DNA of 12,404 bases from Spirochaetaceae bacterium (GCA_031278575.1 JAITKD010000144.1:1-12404), one strand, 5' to 3'. Shown: positions 1 through 7,632, numbered from the stretch's first letter. The notes: generated by a model not told the origin, from the sequence alone. Made by a program: numbers and translations.

Positions 1-189
1 GTGAGTTTGCCGGATTTTCTTGTTTTTGATGTTGATCTTGATGAAAAAAACAAAATACACTGCTATTATATGACGGCCCTGGGTTATATGGGATTGGGTA
101 ATAAGGAAAAAGCCCGGGACGCCTTTCAAAATGCGCTTAAGCTCTGCCCAAACCATTATGGGGTTTTGAGCCACATGAACGATTTATGA
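1..189 (+). CDS. C-terminal end of a TPR-repeat protein (5' truncated)
   Basis: The frame is open from the first base and stops with TGA at 187-189, so this is the tail of a longer gene; the GTG at base 1 is probably not the true start. Residues about 25-53 of the visible part have the tetratricopeptide spacing: A-L-G-Y, then G-L-G-N, A-x-x-A-F, A-L-x-L and finally C-P-N. It ends nine residues after that helix pair, as TPR proteins often do. TPR units mediate protein-protein contacts; partner and location cannot be told from this fragment. The TPR call is firm, but the role is unknown. It is separated by 237 bp from the next gene, so the two are probably not strictly coupled. Confidence 0.75.
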   Translation: MSLPDFLVFDVDLDEKNKIHCYYMTALGYMGLGNKEKARDAFQNALKLCPNHYGVLSHMNDL

Positions 190-198
190 TAGGCCGGT

Positions 199-214
199 AT
201 GGAGCCGGCTCCAT
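199..214. repeat. Perfect 16-bp palindrome downstream of the TPR gene
   Basis: ATGGAGCCGGCTCCAT is exactly self-complementary. It begins 10 bases after the TPR stop codon. There is no T-run on either side, so it is not a standard intrinsic terminator; a dimeric-protein binding site or a short cruciform is possible. The rest of the 190-426 gap shows no gene. It has an AT-rich end with a possible -10 (TATGAT, 394-399) but no well-spaced -35 before the next gene. Confidence 0.5.
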
Positions 215-426
215 GAAGGGGCCGAGATGAGCCTCCGAGGGACAGAACACGGGCCTGCGGTCCGATGCGGCATCTTGAGCGGCGCTTTGTTTCAACGAAG
301 GCTCCTTTAAAGATAAATTCAGTATAAAAACTCAAGTGTCCCCGTAATATCCGTGGCTGATTAGGAATTGCCGCTTCTATTTTTATGCTCCGCTATGATA
401 AAATACGAATGAATGGAGGTAACGAT

Positions 427-1044
427 ATGAAAGTAATCGCCTTTAACGGCAGTCCCCACGAAAAGGGAACCACCCATAGGGGAATAAGTACCATGGCCGG
501 GGAACTTGAAAAAGCGGGGATCTCCACCGAACTTGTCTGGGTGGGGAACAGGGAAATACGGGGGTGTATGGGCTGCGGAAAATGCCGGGAACGCCGGGCC
601 TGTGTTTTCAACGACGATCCGGTTAACCAGTTCCGGGAAAAGGTTAACGAATCTGACGGCATCATTCTGGGGAGTCCCGTCTATTACGGGGGAATCGCCG
701 GTACCTTTAAATGTTTCCTGGACCGGCTGTTTTTCCCCGGGGTTGATTTACAGTTCAAGCCCGGCGCCGTGGTTGCCGCCCTCCGCCGTTCCGGGGGGGT
801 TACGGTCTTTCACCAGTTGAGTAACTACCTTAACCTCGCCCAGGTCCTTATTACCCCGGGTTTTTATTGGGGGGCCATCCACGGGAATAACGCCGAAGAG
901 GTACTCCGGGACGAAGAGGGGATGCAGCTGATGCGGACCCTGGGGAGGAATATGGCCTGGCTTCTTAAAACCCTGGATGCGGGGAAGACCCCCCTCCCCC
1001 ACCCCCCGGAGGAAAAACGGGTGAGGACCAATTTTATCCGGTAA
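427..1044 (+). CDS. Flavodoxin-fold NAD(P)H-dependent oxidoreductase, iron-sulfur flavoprotein-like
   Basis: The protein is 205 aa. The start is fixed by GGAGGT at 415-420, six bases before ATG 427; an in-frame ATG at 385 lacks such a site. Residues 7-16 (NGSPHEKGTT) form the FMN-phosphate loop of the NADPH-dependent FMN reductase fold. Residues 82-100 (GSPVYYGGIAGTFKCFLDR) are the second flavin-contact segment. Between them Cys47, Cys50, Cys53 and Cys59 give CX2CX2CX5C, which matches the compact cysteine motif of iron-sulfur flavoproteins (Isf family). That suggests a 4Fe-4S cluster beside FMN and a cytosolic one/two-electron redox role, for example against oxygen or peroxide in an anaerobe. 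The family is clear; the substrate is not. Related annotations would be 'flavodoxin family protein' or 'NADPH-dependent FMN reductase'. It appears to be a single-gene unit. Confidence 0.9.
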   Translation: MKVIAFNGSPHEKGTTHRGISTMAGELEKAGISTELVWVGNREIRGCMGCGKCRERRACVFNDDPVNQFREKVNESDGIILGSPVYYGGIAGTFKCFLDRLFFPGVDLQFKPGAVVAALRRSGGVTVFHQLSNYLNLAQVLITPGFYWGAIHGNNAEEVLRDEEGMQLMRTLGRNMAWLLKTLDAGKTPLPHPPEEKRVRTNFIR

Positions 1045-1064
1045 AGGTCCGGCAAATCAGGGCG

Positions 1065-1127
1065 GCCGCCCCCAAAAAAGACCCGCATCCCCGCAAAACC
1101 CAATCCAGGGGCCGGTCCGGGGGCGGC
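1065..1127. terminator. GC-rich inverted repeat, possible terminator after the flavoprotein gene
   Basis: GCCGCCCCC at 1065-1073 is perfectly complementary to GGGGGCGGC at 1119-1127, with a 45-nt loop. The left arm overlaps a 12-bp palindrome (GGGCGGCCGCCC, 1060-1071). It lies 20 bases after the stop codon. The downstream T-tract is poor and the loop is long, so this is only a tentative terminator. Confidence 0.3.
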
Positions 1128-1187
1128 TGGATACTCCATTTTCCGTAACTTTATCCAAAAACATGAATTCTTTATAGGCGTTTTTGA

Positions 1188-1216
1188 TTGAACAAATCGT
1201 AATTTTCTTATATTAT
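1188..1216 (+). promoter_or_regulatory. Sigma-70-type promoter of the kinase-surE-TPR operon
   Basis: TTGAAC (1188-1193) is separated by exactly 17 bp from TATTAT (1211-1216), inside the most AT-rich stretch of this intergenic region. Transcription would begin near 1223, leaving a leader of about 95 nt before the ATG at 1317. No other good promoter is seen between 1317 and 6040, and gene spacing there is tight, so this probably drives the four-gene operon. Confidence 0.6.
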
Positions 1217-1224
1217 AAAAGTTA

Positions 1225-1289
1225 GAGATTTACCGTCCTTGTTTAGGTTCTTAAAAACGGTGAGTAACAAAACAGGTTAGGAAAATCTC
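1225..1289 (+). promoter_or_regulatory. Foldable 5' leader of the galactokinase-like gene
   Basis: Two nested complementary pairs sit in the predicted leader. GAGATTT (1225-1231) pairs with AAATCTC (1283-1289). Directly inside it on the left side, ACCGT (1232-1236) pairs with ACGGT (1257-1261). The result is a 12-bp helix interrupted by a one-sided ~21-nt bulge or second arm. It starts almost at the predicted transcription start and ends 13 bases before the ribosome site (AAGGGG, 1303-1308). There is no T-run after it. It matches no riboswitch class I recognise, so a regulatory role is inferred only from position and pairing. Confidence 0.35.
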
Positions 1290-1316
1290 AAATTTTTACA
1301 GCAAGGGGTTATAAAA

Positions 1317-2474
1317 ATGTTGGATATCGGTGCCAGCCACCGTACAGAATACGAGTTAGACGCCGAGCATTCCGAACCTGTTGTTATTGCCGAAGCACCC
1401 GGGAGGATTCACTATTTAGGTGAGCATGGTGAGCCAAAAGCCGGACTGTACCTTTCTTCCGCGATTGACCGGTTTATCCGCATCGCGGTGAGCCTGCGTA
1501 AGGATAATTCCCTCCGTTTTTTTGCCGCCGATTTGGGGGAGCGGAAACGGACCACCCTGGTCAACTTAAAATTTAAACGGGAAGACCGCTGGGCGAATTA
1601 TATCAAGGTCGCCGTCCATATTTTTGCCGAATTGGGGTATCCGGTAAAGGGCCTTAACTTCACCCTCTCCGGGGACATACCTCAGCAGGTAGGACTTGCC
1701 TCATCTTCCGCCATAGAAGTGGCCGCCGCGGTGGCCCTTCGGGGCTTTTTTTCCGCCAATATCAGTGATAAGGAACTTTTAAACCGGCTGCTCATCTCTC
1801 AAGGGGTGTTTTTTGGGAAAAACGTCAATGTTGTGGATTATCTCATTGCCCTTTCCGCTAAAAAAGACCATTTTCTCCTGGTGGACGAGCTTACACGGGA
1901 GGTAAAACGGATAAAATCTCCCCTTTCCAAATACAAAATCCTCGTTATGGATTCCCGGGTGCCCCGTATGGGGGTGGAGGATGAGCTCAAACAGCGGCGG
2001 CAGGATATCCGGAAGGGATTTGAACTCCTCTCCCAGAAACGGCGGGGGGTGAATTTCCGGGATTACGCCACCACGGATCTGATGGAATCCATGGGTGATT
2101 TACCCGAGGATATCCGGCGCCGCTGTCTGCATATTGTAAAAGAAATTCAACGGGTATATGATGCGGAACAGGTTATAAAAAAAGCGGATTTTCCCGCCTT
2201 AACCAAACTGATATTCCATTCTCATGAAAGCCTTCGGGACCTATACGAAGTTTCCTGTCCCGAAGTAGACTGGCTGGTGAAACGGGCTCAGGAAATCGAC
2301 GGGGTTCTGGGATCCCGGATGACCGGACAGGGCTTTGGCGGGTGTACGTATACCATCCTTAATGAAACCGCCATTACCGAATATCAGCGGCGGCTTGAGG
2401 ATTACGAGCGGATTTTCGGGTTTCATCCCCAGTTGTACAGTATCAGGCCCGCCGCGGCGGCCCATGTTTTATAG
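1317..2474 (+). CDS. Galactokinase-like GHMP-family sugar kinase
   Basis: This 385-aa cytosolic enzyme is expected to use ATP to phosphorylate the anomeric hydroxyl of a sugar. All three GHMP motifs are visible. Motif 1 is APGRIHYLGEH at 27-37. Motif 2, the phosphate-binding loop, is GLASSSA at 126-132. Motif 3 is GSRMTGQGFGGC at 332-343 and is very like galactokinase. Asp174 in NVVDYL aligns with the galactokinase catalytic Asp (usual MDQ), and Arg30 with the catalytic Arg. The sugar-binding motif differs: galactokinases have GRxNLIGEHTDY, whereas here it is GRIHYLGEH followed by GEP, so Asn becomes His32 and the Asp of HTD is replaced by Glu39. Length is normal for galactokinase. Start ATG follows AAGGGG by eight bases. 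It is the first gene of the operon with surE seven bases downstream. Galactose is the first guess, but another sugar is quite possible. Confidence 0.85.
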   Translation: MLDIGASHRTEYELDAEHSEPVVIAEAPGRIHYLGEHGEPKAGLYLSSAIDRFIRIAVSLRKDNSLRFFAADLGERKRTTLVNLKFKREDRWANYIKVAVHIFAELGYPVKGLNFTLSGDIPQQVGLASSSAIEVAAAVALRGFFSANISDKELLNRLLISQGVFFGKNVNVVDYLIALSAKKDHFLLVDELTREVKRIKSPLSKYKILVMDSRVPRMGVEDELKQRRQDIRKGFELLSQKRRGVNFRDYATTDLMESMGDLPEDIRRRCLHIVKEIQRVYDAEQVIKKADFPALTKLIFHSHESLRDLYEVSCPEVDWLVKRAQEIDGVLGSRMTGQGFGGCTYTILNETAITEYQRRLEDYERIFGFHPQLYSIRPAAAAHVL

Positions 2475-2481
2475 GGGTTCT

Positions 2482-3267
2482 ATGAATATACTGCTGACTA
2501 ACGATGATGGTATTGATTGTGAAGGACTGCTCCGGCTTGCGGAGGAATTACGCGGCCAAAACCGGCATAAAATTTACGTTCTTGCCCCCGATTCAGACCG
2601 GTCCGGGGTTTCCCAGGCCATATCCATAAGAAAGCCCCTGCGGATCAAGGCCCACGGGCCGGATACCTGGGTGTGTTCGGGAACTCCCGCGGATTGTGCG
2701 ATCCTGGCGTCCTTGGGGGGGCTTCCCGTTAAACCGGATCTCTTGATTTCGGGGATCAACGTGGGGCCCAACCTCGGGACGGATATAGTCTATTCCGGTA
2801 CCGCCGCGGCGGCCCGGCAGGGGGCCCTTCACCATATCCCCTCAATCGCCCTGTCCCTGGCGGGCCTTACCCCCCCCCTGTACTGGGAACGGGCGGTTTC
2901 TTTTGCGGTAACCCGGCTGGACGACTTGATCCGCCTCTGGACGGAAGATATCTTTATCAATGTGAATATCCCCAATACCCCCGAAGGACCCGCCGGCATG
3001 GCCGTCACCTTTCCCTCCCGCAGGCAGTATCACGATAATTTGATTCCCTTTGACGCCCCCGACGGATGCACCTATTGTTTTATCAACCCGGGGCCTACTA
3101 AAAGTGAAAACGATCCGGGTTCCGATTGGGAGGCGGTTTCCCAAAACCTGGTATCGGTAAGTCCGGTCTATCTTTATCCGGTGGTAAGGATGGACCGCTG
3201 CGCCGCCGCCCCTCCCTACGAAGGGGTGGCGCCCCGCACGGAAAAAAGCGGCGTCCCCATGGGGTAG
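2482..3267 (+). CDS. surE: 5'/3'-nucleotidase SurE
   Basis: This 261-aa protein is the metal-dependent phosphatase that removes phosphate from nucleoside 5'- and 3'-monophosphates; family members also cut short polyphosphate. The N-terminus MNILLTNDDG holds metal ligands Asp8 and Asp9. RSGVSQ supplies Ser41, and SGINVGPNLGTDIVYSGT (90-107) supplies Asn93. GTPADCAILA (67-76) is also typical of the family. The ATG at 2482 is chosen because it begins exactly at the family N-terminus and follows AGGGG at 2473-2477, which overlaps the stop of the kinase gene. The last ~25 residues (after MDRC) are polar, low in similarity to SurE and probably a disordered tail. It is the second gene of the operon, five bases before the TPR gene. 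Confidence 0.95.
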   Translation: MNILLTNDDGIDCEGLLRLAEELRGQNRHKIYVLAPDSDRSGVSQAISIRKPLRIKAHGPDTWVCSGTPADCAILASLGGLPVKPDLLISGINVGPNLGTDIVYSGTAAAARQGALHHIPSIALSLAGLTPPLYWERAVSFAVTRLDDLIRLWTEDIFINVNIPNTPEGPAGMAVTFPSRRQYHDNLIPFDAPDGCTYCFINPGPTKSENDPGSDWEAVSQNLVSVSPVYLYPVVRMDRCAAAPPYEGVAPRTEKSGVPMG

Positions 3268-3272
3268 ACAGT

Positions 3273-3953
3273 ATGGAAGGAAACCTTCAAGAAGGCATAC
3301 GGTTATTTCTCACCAAACGTTGGAAAAAGGCGTTACAGGAGTTAAAACAGGTCAATACCGCGGACTTTACCGCCGAGGAAAGCGCGGAATTAGTCTATTA
3401 TTTGGGGCTTTGTTATACTAAGCTCGAACAATACGAAGACGCCCTGTTATACCTGGAACAGGTGGTAACCAACGGTTCCAATCCCCTCAGGGTTTATCAA
3501 TGCCGGATGACCCTGGCGTATATCTATGTGCGGACCGGCCGTTCCAAAATGGCGGAATTTGAGCTGAACCGCCTTGTCTCGGGGGGATTTGAGTCGGTTC
3601 AACTCTATACTACCCTCGCCTATGCGTCTTGGGCGCAAAAACACTATAAACGGGCGGTGGAATTTTATGAAAAAGCCCTGGATTTGGACGTTAATAATAC
3701 CACCGCTTTGAACGGGCTGGGGTTTATTCTGGTTGATACCGGTATGGATGTCTTCCGGGGGCTTCGTTTTTGCCGTAAGGCGGTGGACCAGCGGCCCCAT
3801 AACCCGGCATACCTCGATTCCCTGGGCTGGGCCTATTTCAAGAACGGCGATCCCCAGGAAGCCCGGATCTGGCTGCGCCGGGCCATGGACTTGGCCCCCC
3901 GGGAACAGGAGATCAAGACCCATATGCGTATGGTGGTGGGGGATACCAAATGA
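3273..3953 (+). CDS. Tetratricopeptide repeat protein
   Basis: This 226-aa protein is made almost wholly of TPR helices. Repeat-like units fall near residues 38-71 (LGLCYTKLEQYEDALLYLEQ), 77-105, 111-143 (LAYASWAQKHYKRAVEFYEK), 145-177 and 179-211 (LGWAYFKNGDPQEARIWLRR). No signal peptide or membrane segment is present, so it is probably cytoplasmic or held by partners. ATG 3273 is chosen because the TPR similarity starts just after it and the extra upstream residues are the surE tail read in another frame. It overlaps the next gene by ATGA (3950-3953), so translation of the two is coupled. A scaffold for the downstream secreted protein or for envelope assembly is an inference. Confidence 0.9.
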   Translation: MEGNLQEGIRLFLTKRWKKALQELKQVNTADFTAEESAELVYYLGLCYTKLEQYEDALLYLEQVVTNGSNPLRVYQCRMTLAYIYVRTGRSKMAEFELNRLVSGGFESVQLYTTLAYASWAQKHYKRAVEFYEKALDLDVNNTTALNGLGFILVDTGMDVFRGLRFCRKAVDQRPHNPAYLDSLGWAYFKNGDPQEARIWLRRAMDLAPREQEIKTHMRMVVGDTK

Positions 3954-6040
3954 AGGGGGCCGGAACAGATTCCGGGGATTCCCCCCGGAGGGGGCGGCTT
4001 TTTTTTGCCATCCTGGTTCTGGCGGCCTTTGGGGGGGCTCCCCCGGTACTGAGGGCCCAGCAGGATGTCCCGGGGGGACTCGACGCGCTGAATGCCCGGG
4101 AAGAGTTCCGCCTGGGGGTGCAGGCCTATAACCGTTACGCCTTTAACGAGGCGATCCTCTCCCTGGAACGGGCCCTCTCCTTCCGGCCGGGGGAAGGGCT
4201 TATCCTGGATTGGCTGGGCCGGGCGTATTTCCGGTCGGGTCTTGAGGATACGGCCCTCCGGCAATGGCAGGCGGCGGCGGCGGCCTATGGGCCTTCCTCC
4301 GGAGAGAGCCCGTTGATCATGGGGCGGATCGAAACCATACGGAACCGGCGGAGCCTCTTTCCCGCCATGGATGAGGATATCCGCTATGTGGAAGCGGGGC
4401 ATTACCCCGGAGTATCGGACAATACCGTGTTATACCGCCAGCCCACCGCAATTTTGCCCCTGGAAGACGGTTCGGTATGGGTGGTCGCCTATGGAAGTAA
4501 CGAACTGGTCCGAATCGACGTGAACGGCATGATCCGTCAACGCCGGAGGGGTCCCCTGAACGGTTTTGACCGGCCCTACGACCTTGTCAGGGGCCTTGAC
4601 GGCAGGCTTTACCTTTCGGAGTTCCGGGGAGGCAGGGTGAGCGTCCTCAGCGCCGACGGTGAATGGTTGTCCTATATCGGTTCCAAGGGCCTGGGGGAGG
4701 GCCAGCTTATGGGGCCCCAGAATCTCGCCATAGACGAGGAAGGGTACCTTTATGTGGTGGATTATGGAAACCGGCGGATCTCCAAATTCGATCCCGATGG
4801 GGAATTTATTCTGTCCTTTGGGGACCGGCGATCCGGGTTTCAGGGGATCCTTTCCCCCACGGGAATAGCCGCCGGGGGGGGACGGATATTTATTGCCGAC
4901 GGCGTGTCCCGGCGGATTTTTATTTTTGACCGGAACGGGACCTACCGGGGAATTTTAGTGGAGGAGGGCCTTTCCGGGCCCGAGAGCCTTCGGTTTATTT
5001 CGGAACGGCAGCTCCTGGCGGCGGATACCAACCGGCTCCTCCTCATTGATATTGATTCCGCCCTGGTCCGGGAATTGGGGGTCCTGGGGAATTCCCGGGT
5101 ACGTATTGTGGGGGCCGATGCCGACCGGAACGGTAATATCCTGGCGGCGAATTTCCAGGCCGGGGAGGTGGCGGTGATGACCCCCCTCAACGATATGGCC
5201 GCCGGCCTTTTTGTGCAGATAGACCGGGTAGTTTCGGATAATTTTCCGGAAATAACCGTGGAAGTTCAGGTTCAGGATCGGCGGCGGCGGCCGGTGGTGG
5301 GCCTGAACGCGGGAAATTTTCTCCTCACCGAGGAAGGCAACGCGGTCAGTGAACAGAATTTTATCGGCGGCGCCTACCGAACCGAGTCCAGCGACGTGGC
5401 GATTTTGACGGAACGTTCCCCGGGGACATTGCCGCGGGGAGAGGACCTGGCCGCGGCGGTCCGGGATATCCGGGCCGGGGGAAGCGCGGTGGTTTCCCTG
5501 GTCGCCGCCGGAGAACAGCCCCTGCGGGAACGGCTTGAGGGGGCTTCCGCGGCGGCCTTTGCCGCCGCCGCCCGGGGAAATCCCACGGCCTATAGCCCCC
5601 GGTGGCGGTTCGACCGGGGACTGCGCCTGGCCGCCACGGATCTCCTCCCGGGGTCGAAAAAACGGGCGGTGGTATTTGTGGGGGGAGGACCCTTGGGGGA
5701 GCTTGCCTTTGAACAATACAGCCTTTCGGAGCTTGCCGCATACCTTACCAATAACGGCATCCGGTTTTACGCGGTAATCGTGGGGGAAAATCCCCCGGCG
5801 GAGGAACTCCGGTATCTCTGCGAACAGACCGGAGGTCAGGCCCTGCCCCTCTACCGGCCCCAAGGAATACGGCCGGTCCTGGAAAGCCTGGGATCGGCCC
5901 CATCAGGTTCCTATACCCTGCGTTACCGTTCCCAGCTTCCCACGGATTTTGGCCGGGCTTACCTTTCGGTGGAGGCGGAGGTGTATCTTTTGGAACGTTC
6001 CGGCCGGGATAAGATAGGGTATTTTGCGCCCCTGGAGTAG
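3950..6040 (+). CDS. Secreted TPR + NHL beta-propeller + VWFA-like protein
   Basis: The 696-aa protein has three parts after an export signal. Residues 1-36 form a signal peptide: Arg13-Arg14, a hydrophobic core at 17-30, and likely cleavage after LRA at 36 by signal peptidase I. There is no lipobox Cys, so it should be periplasmic or surface-exposed. Residues 44-112 hold TPR helices. Residues 155-410 carry NHL-type blades, such as GPQNLAIDEEGYLYVVDYGN (255-274) and SPTGIAAGGGRIFIADGVSR (302-321). Residues 421-696 resemble the VWFA-related domains with an SYTLRYRS end (654-661). The metal-binding DxSxS of VWFA is not intact: the matching place reads TERSPG (487-492). This suggests binding without MIDAS metal chemistry. 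The gene is last in the operon and is followed by the convergent sdaAA 35 bp away. Function unknown; an envelope scaffold is plausible. Confidence 0.85.
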   Translation: MKGAGTDSGDSPRRGRLFFAILVLAAFGGAPPVLRAQQDVPGGLDALNAREEFRLGVQAYNRYAFNEAILSLERALSFRPGEGLILDWLGRAYFRSGLEDTALRQWQAAAAAYGPSSGESPLIMGRIETIRNRRSLFPAMDEDIRYVEAGHYPGVSDNTVLYRQPTAILPLEDGSVWVVAYGSNELVRIDVNGMIRQRRRGPLNGFDRPYDLVRGLDGRLYLSEFRGGRVSVLSADGEWLSYIGSKGLGEGQLMGPQNLAIDEEGYLYVVDYGNRRISKFDPDGEFILSFGDRRSGFQGILSPTGIAAGGGRIFIADGVSRRIFIFDRNGTYRGILVEEGLSGPESLRFISERQLLAADTNRLLLIDIDSALVRELGVLGNSRVRIVGADADRNGNILAANFQAGEVAVMTPLNDMAAGLFVQIDRVVSDNFPEITVEVQVQDRRRRPVVGLNAGNFLLTEEGNAVSEQNFIGGAYRTESSDVAILTERSPGTLPRGEDLAAAVRDIRAGGSAVVSLVAAGEQPLRERLEGASAAAFAAAARGNPTAYSPRWRFDRGLRLAATDLLPGSKKRAVVFVGGGPLGELAFEQYSLSELAAYLTNNGIRFYAVIVGENPPAEELRYLCEQTGGQALPLYRPQGIRPVLESLGSAPSGSYTLRYRSQLPTDFGRAYLSVEAEVYLLERSGRDKIGYFAPLE

Positions 6041-6045
6041 CGGGA

Positions 6046-6068
6046 ACCGGTTCTTACGGGTTACCGGT
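6046..6068. terminator. Possible bidirectional terminator between convergent genes
   Basis: ACCGGT at 6046-6051 and ACCGGT at 6063-6068 can pair across an 11-nt loop in the 35-bp gap between two convergent genes. On the plus strand it is followed by a short CTTTTA. The stem is only six base pairs and there is no long T-run, so this rests mostly on position. Confidence 0.3.
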
Positions 6069-6075
6069 ACGGCTT

Positions 6076-6948
6076 TTATCCGAAAAGCTTTTGCCGCAGG
6101 GCTATGCCGGTGGGTGTGGCGGCAAGCCCGCCCTGGGCGGTTTCTTTTAAACTTTGCGGCATGGCCGCTCCTATTTCAGCCATAGCCGCCACAACTTCGT
6201 CAAAGGGGATGACGCTTTCTATTCCCGCAAGGGCCATTTCGGCCGCCCCAATGGCGCACATAACCGTTCCGGCATTGCGCTTGACGCAGGGAACCTCCAC
6301 AAGCCCCGCAACGGGATCGCAGACCAGGCCAAGCTGATTTTTAAGGGCAATCGCGGCGGCATGAATAACCGCTGAAGGGCTTCCTCCTGAAAGCTCAACA
6401 AGCGCCGCGGCCGCCATTGCTCCGGCGCTTCCGCACTCGGCCTGACAGCCCCCTTCCGCCCCGGAAAGGGAAGCCTCACCGGCTATGACAAGCCCCAGGG
6501 CCCCCGCGGTAAAAAGCGAGAGGACCGCGGCCCGTTCCGAAACCCCCTTTTCTTCGATCATGGTCAGCAACGCCGCGGGAAGTATCCCACAGGAACCCGC
6601 GGTTGGGGCGGCGACTATCCGGCCCATGGCGGCGTTATACTCCGAAACCGCCAGGGCCCTGGCTATGGCGCCGGCGCAGAAGGAACCCGAAAGGGGATTT
6701 TTCCGCGCCTTTTCTTTCATGCGGAGGGCAAGCCCTCCGGAAAGGCCGCTGGATGAAACCAGGCCCGCCTCGGATCCTTTTTCGCAGGCCGCCTTCATCA
6801 CAAGAAAATTTTTCCTCATTTCTTCAAAAACACACTCAGCGCTTTTTTCAAGCTGTTCAGCCTGATCTTCCAGCACGAGATCGGAAATACGCTTTCCCGC
6901 GGCCGCGGCGAGTTCCGCAAGATTCGTACCTGAATGGTATTCAAGCAT
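6076..6948 (-). CDS. sdaAA: L-serine dehydratase, iron-sulfur-dependent, alpha subunit
   Basis: This 290-aa subunit carries the catalytic 4Fe-4S cluster of the enzyme that deaminates L-serine to pyruvate and ammonia in the cytosol. Cys168 (GCQ), Cys210 (VCDPVAG) and Cys221 (VPCVKRNA) are spaced 42 and 11 residues apart, the same spacing as the three cluster cysteines known in the single-chain Legionella enzyme. The signature APTAGSCGILPA (114-125) is also present. Length matches the two-subunit Bacillus-type alpha chain, and there is no C-terminal tail cysteine. ATG 6948 follows AGGGAG (minus strand, near 6957-6962), which overlaps the last codons of sdaAB; the gap to sdaAB is four bases, so the pair is translated together. 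The 3' end converges on the NHL-protein gene. Confidence 0.95.
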   Translation of the reverse strand: MLEYHSGTNLAELAAAAGKRISDLVLEDQAEQLEKSAECVFEEMRKNFLVMKAACEKGSEAGLVSSSGLSGGLALRMKEKARKNPLSGSFCAGAIARALAVSEYNAAMGRIVAAPTAGSCGILPAALLTMIEEKGVSERAAVLSLFTAGALGLVIAGEASLSGAEGGCQAECGSAGAMAAAALVELSGGSPSAVIHAAAIALKNQLGLVCDPVAGLVEVPCVKRNAGTVMCAIGAAEMALAGIESVIPFDEVVAAMAEIGAAMPQSLKETAQGGLAATPTGIALRQKLFG

Positions 6949-6952
6949 TGGT

Positions 6953-7621
6953 TTACTCCCTTGATGATTTTTTTACAAACACAACACGGTCAATGTGCGG
7001 AAGGCCGCGGAGCTTCCCGGCGATTTCTTCGTTCATTCCGCCGTCTATCTCCAGCACCATCACCGCCTGGTATCCCCGGTGGGGCCGGTTCAGCCGGAAA
7101 TTCCCGATATTGATGCCCTGCTCCGCCATAAGGCTCGCGACTTCGGCGATCATGCCGGGCATATCTTTGTGGGCGATGATAAGGGTATCCGCACTTCCCG
7201 AAAAGTCGGTTTCCATACCGTTCACGTTGGTGATGATAATATTGCCGCCGCCGATGGACGCGCCCTGAACGGAACATTCCCGGCGATCCTGTCCGGTGAG
7301 GAAAAGCCGCGCCGTATTGGGATGGGCCTTGGGGATTCTGATTTCGCTGAAACGTATCTCAAGGCCCCGTTCCCTGGCTATGGCAAAGCTGTCCCGGATA
7401 CGCTCATCGTCGCTTGCCATACCCAGAAGCCCCGCCACGAGGGCCTTGTCCGTACCGTGCCCCTTACCGGTCCGGGCAAAGGAACCGGCAAGGCCTATTT
7501 CGGCGCTGTACGGCTCCCCGCCGAGTATGTTCCGGGCGGCAGCCGCAATACGGAGCGCCCCGGCGGTATGGGAACTCGAGGGACCAATCATTATCGGCCC
7601 GATGATGTCGAACACGTTCAT
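6953..7621 (-). CDS. sdaAB: L-serine dehydratase, iron-sulfur-dependent, beta subunit
   Basis: This 222-aa partner of sdaAA completes the heterodimeric L-serine dehydratase. Motifs are GPSSSHTAG at 13-21, GSFARTGKGHGTDKA at 46-60 and ASIGGGNI at 121-128. Residues about 145-218 form a C-terminal ACT domain (LIIAHKDMPGMIAEVASLM...), usual in the Bacillus-type beta chain and associated with regulation or assembly. The start at 7621 is preferred over a start 45 bases upstream because the family N-terminus is MxVFDIIGPI and GGGGGT lies four bases before this ATG. A 7-bp hairpin ends just before that ribosome site. sdaAA begins four bases after its stop. Confidence 0.95.
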   Translation of the reverse strand: MNVFDIIGPIMIGPSSSHTAGALRIAAAARNILGGEPYSAEIGLAGSFARTGKGHGTDKALVAGLLGMASDDERIRDSFAIARERGLEIRFSEIRIPKAHPNTARLFLTGQDRRECSVQGASIGGGNIIITNVNGMETDFSGSADTLIIAHKDMPGMIAEVASLMAEQGINIGNFRLNRPHRGYQAVMVLEIDGGMNEEIAGKLRGLPHIDRVVFVKKSSRE

Positions 7622-7632
7622 CAATACCCCCA

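Noticed and set aside
2335..2481. Longer surE start 49 codons upstream
   Set aside because: The extra residues are the kinase gene read in another frame. The family N-terminus and ribosome site both fit ATG 2482.
4955..5863. Leftward 302-codon frame opposite the NHL/VWFA gene
   Set aside because: It is Pro/Gly/Arg-rich with no domain and lies antisense to a well-supported gene; a GC-rich codon shadow.
6603..7268. Rightward 221-codon frame opposite sdaAA/sdaAB
   Set aside because: It spans two firmly identified genes on the opposite strand and has Arg/Pro-rich low-information sequence.
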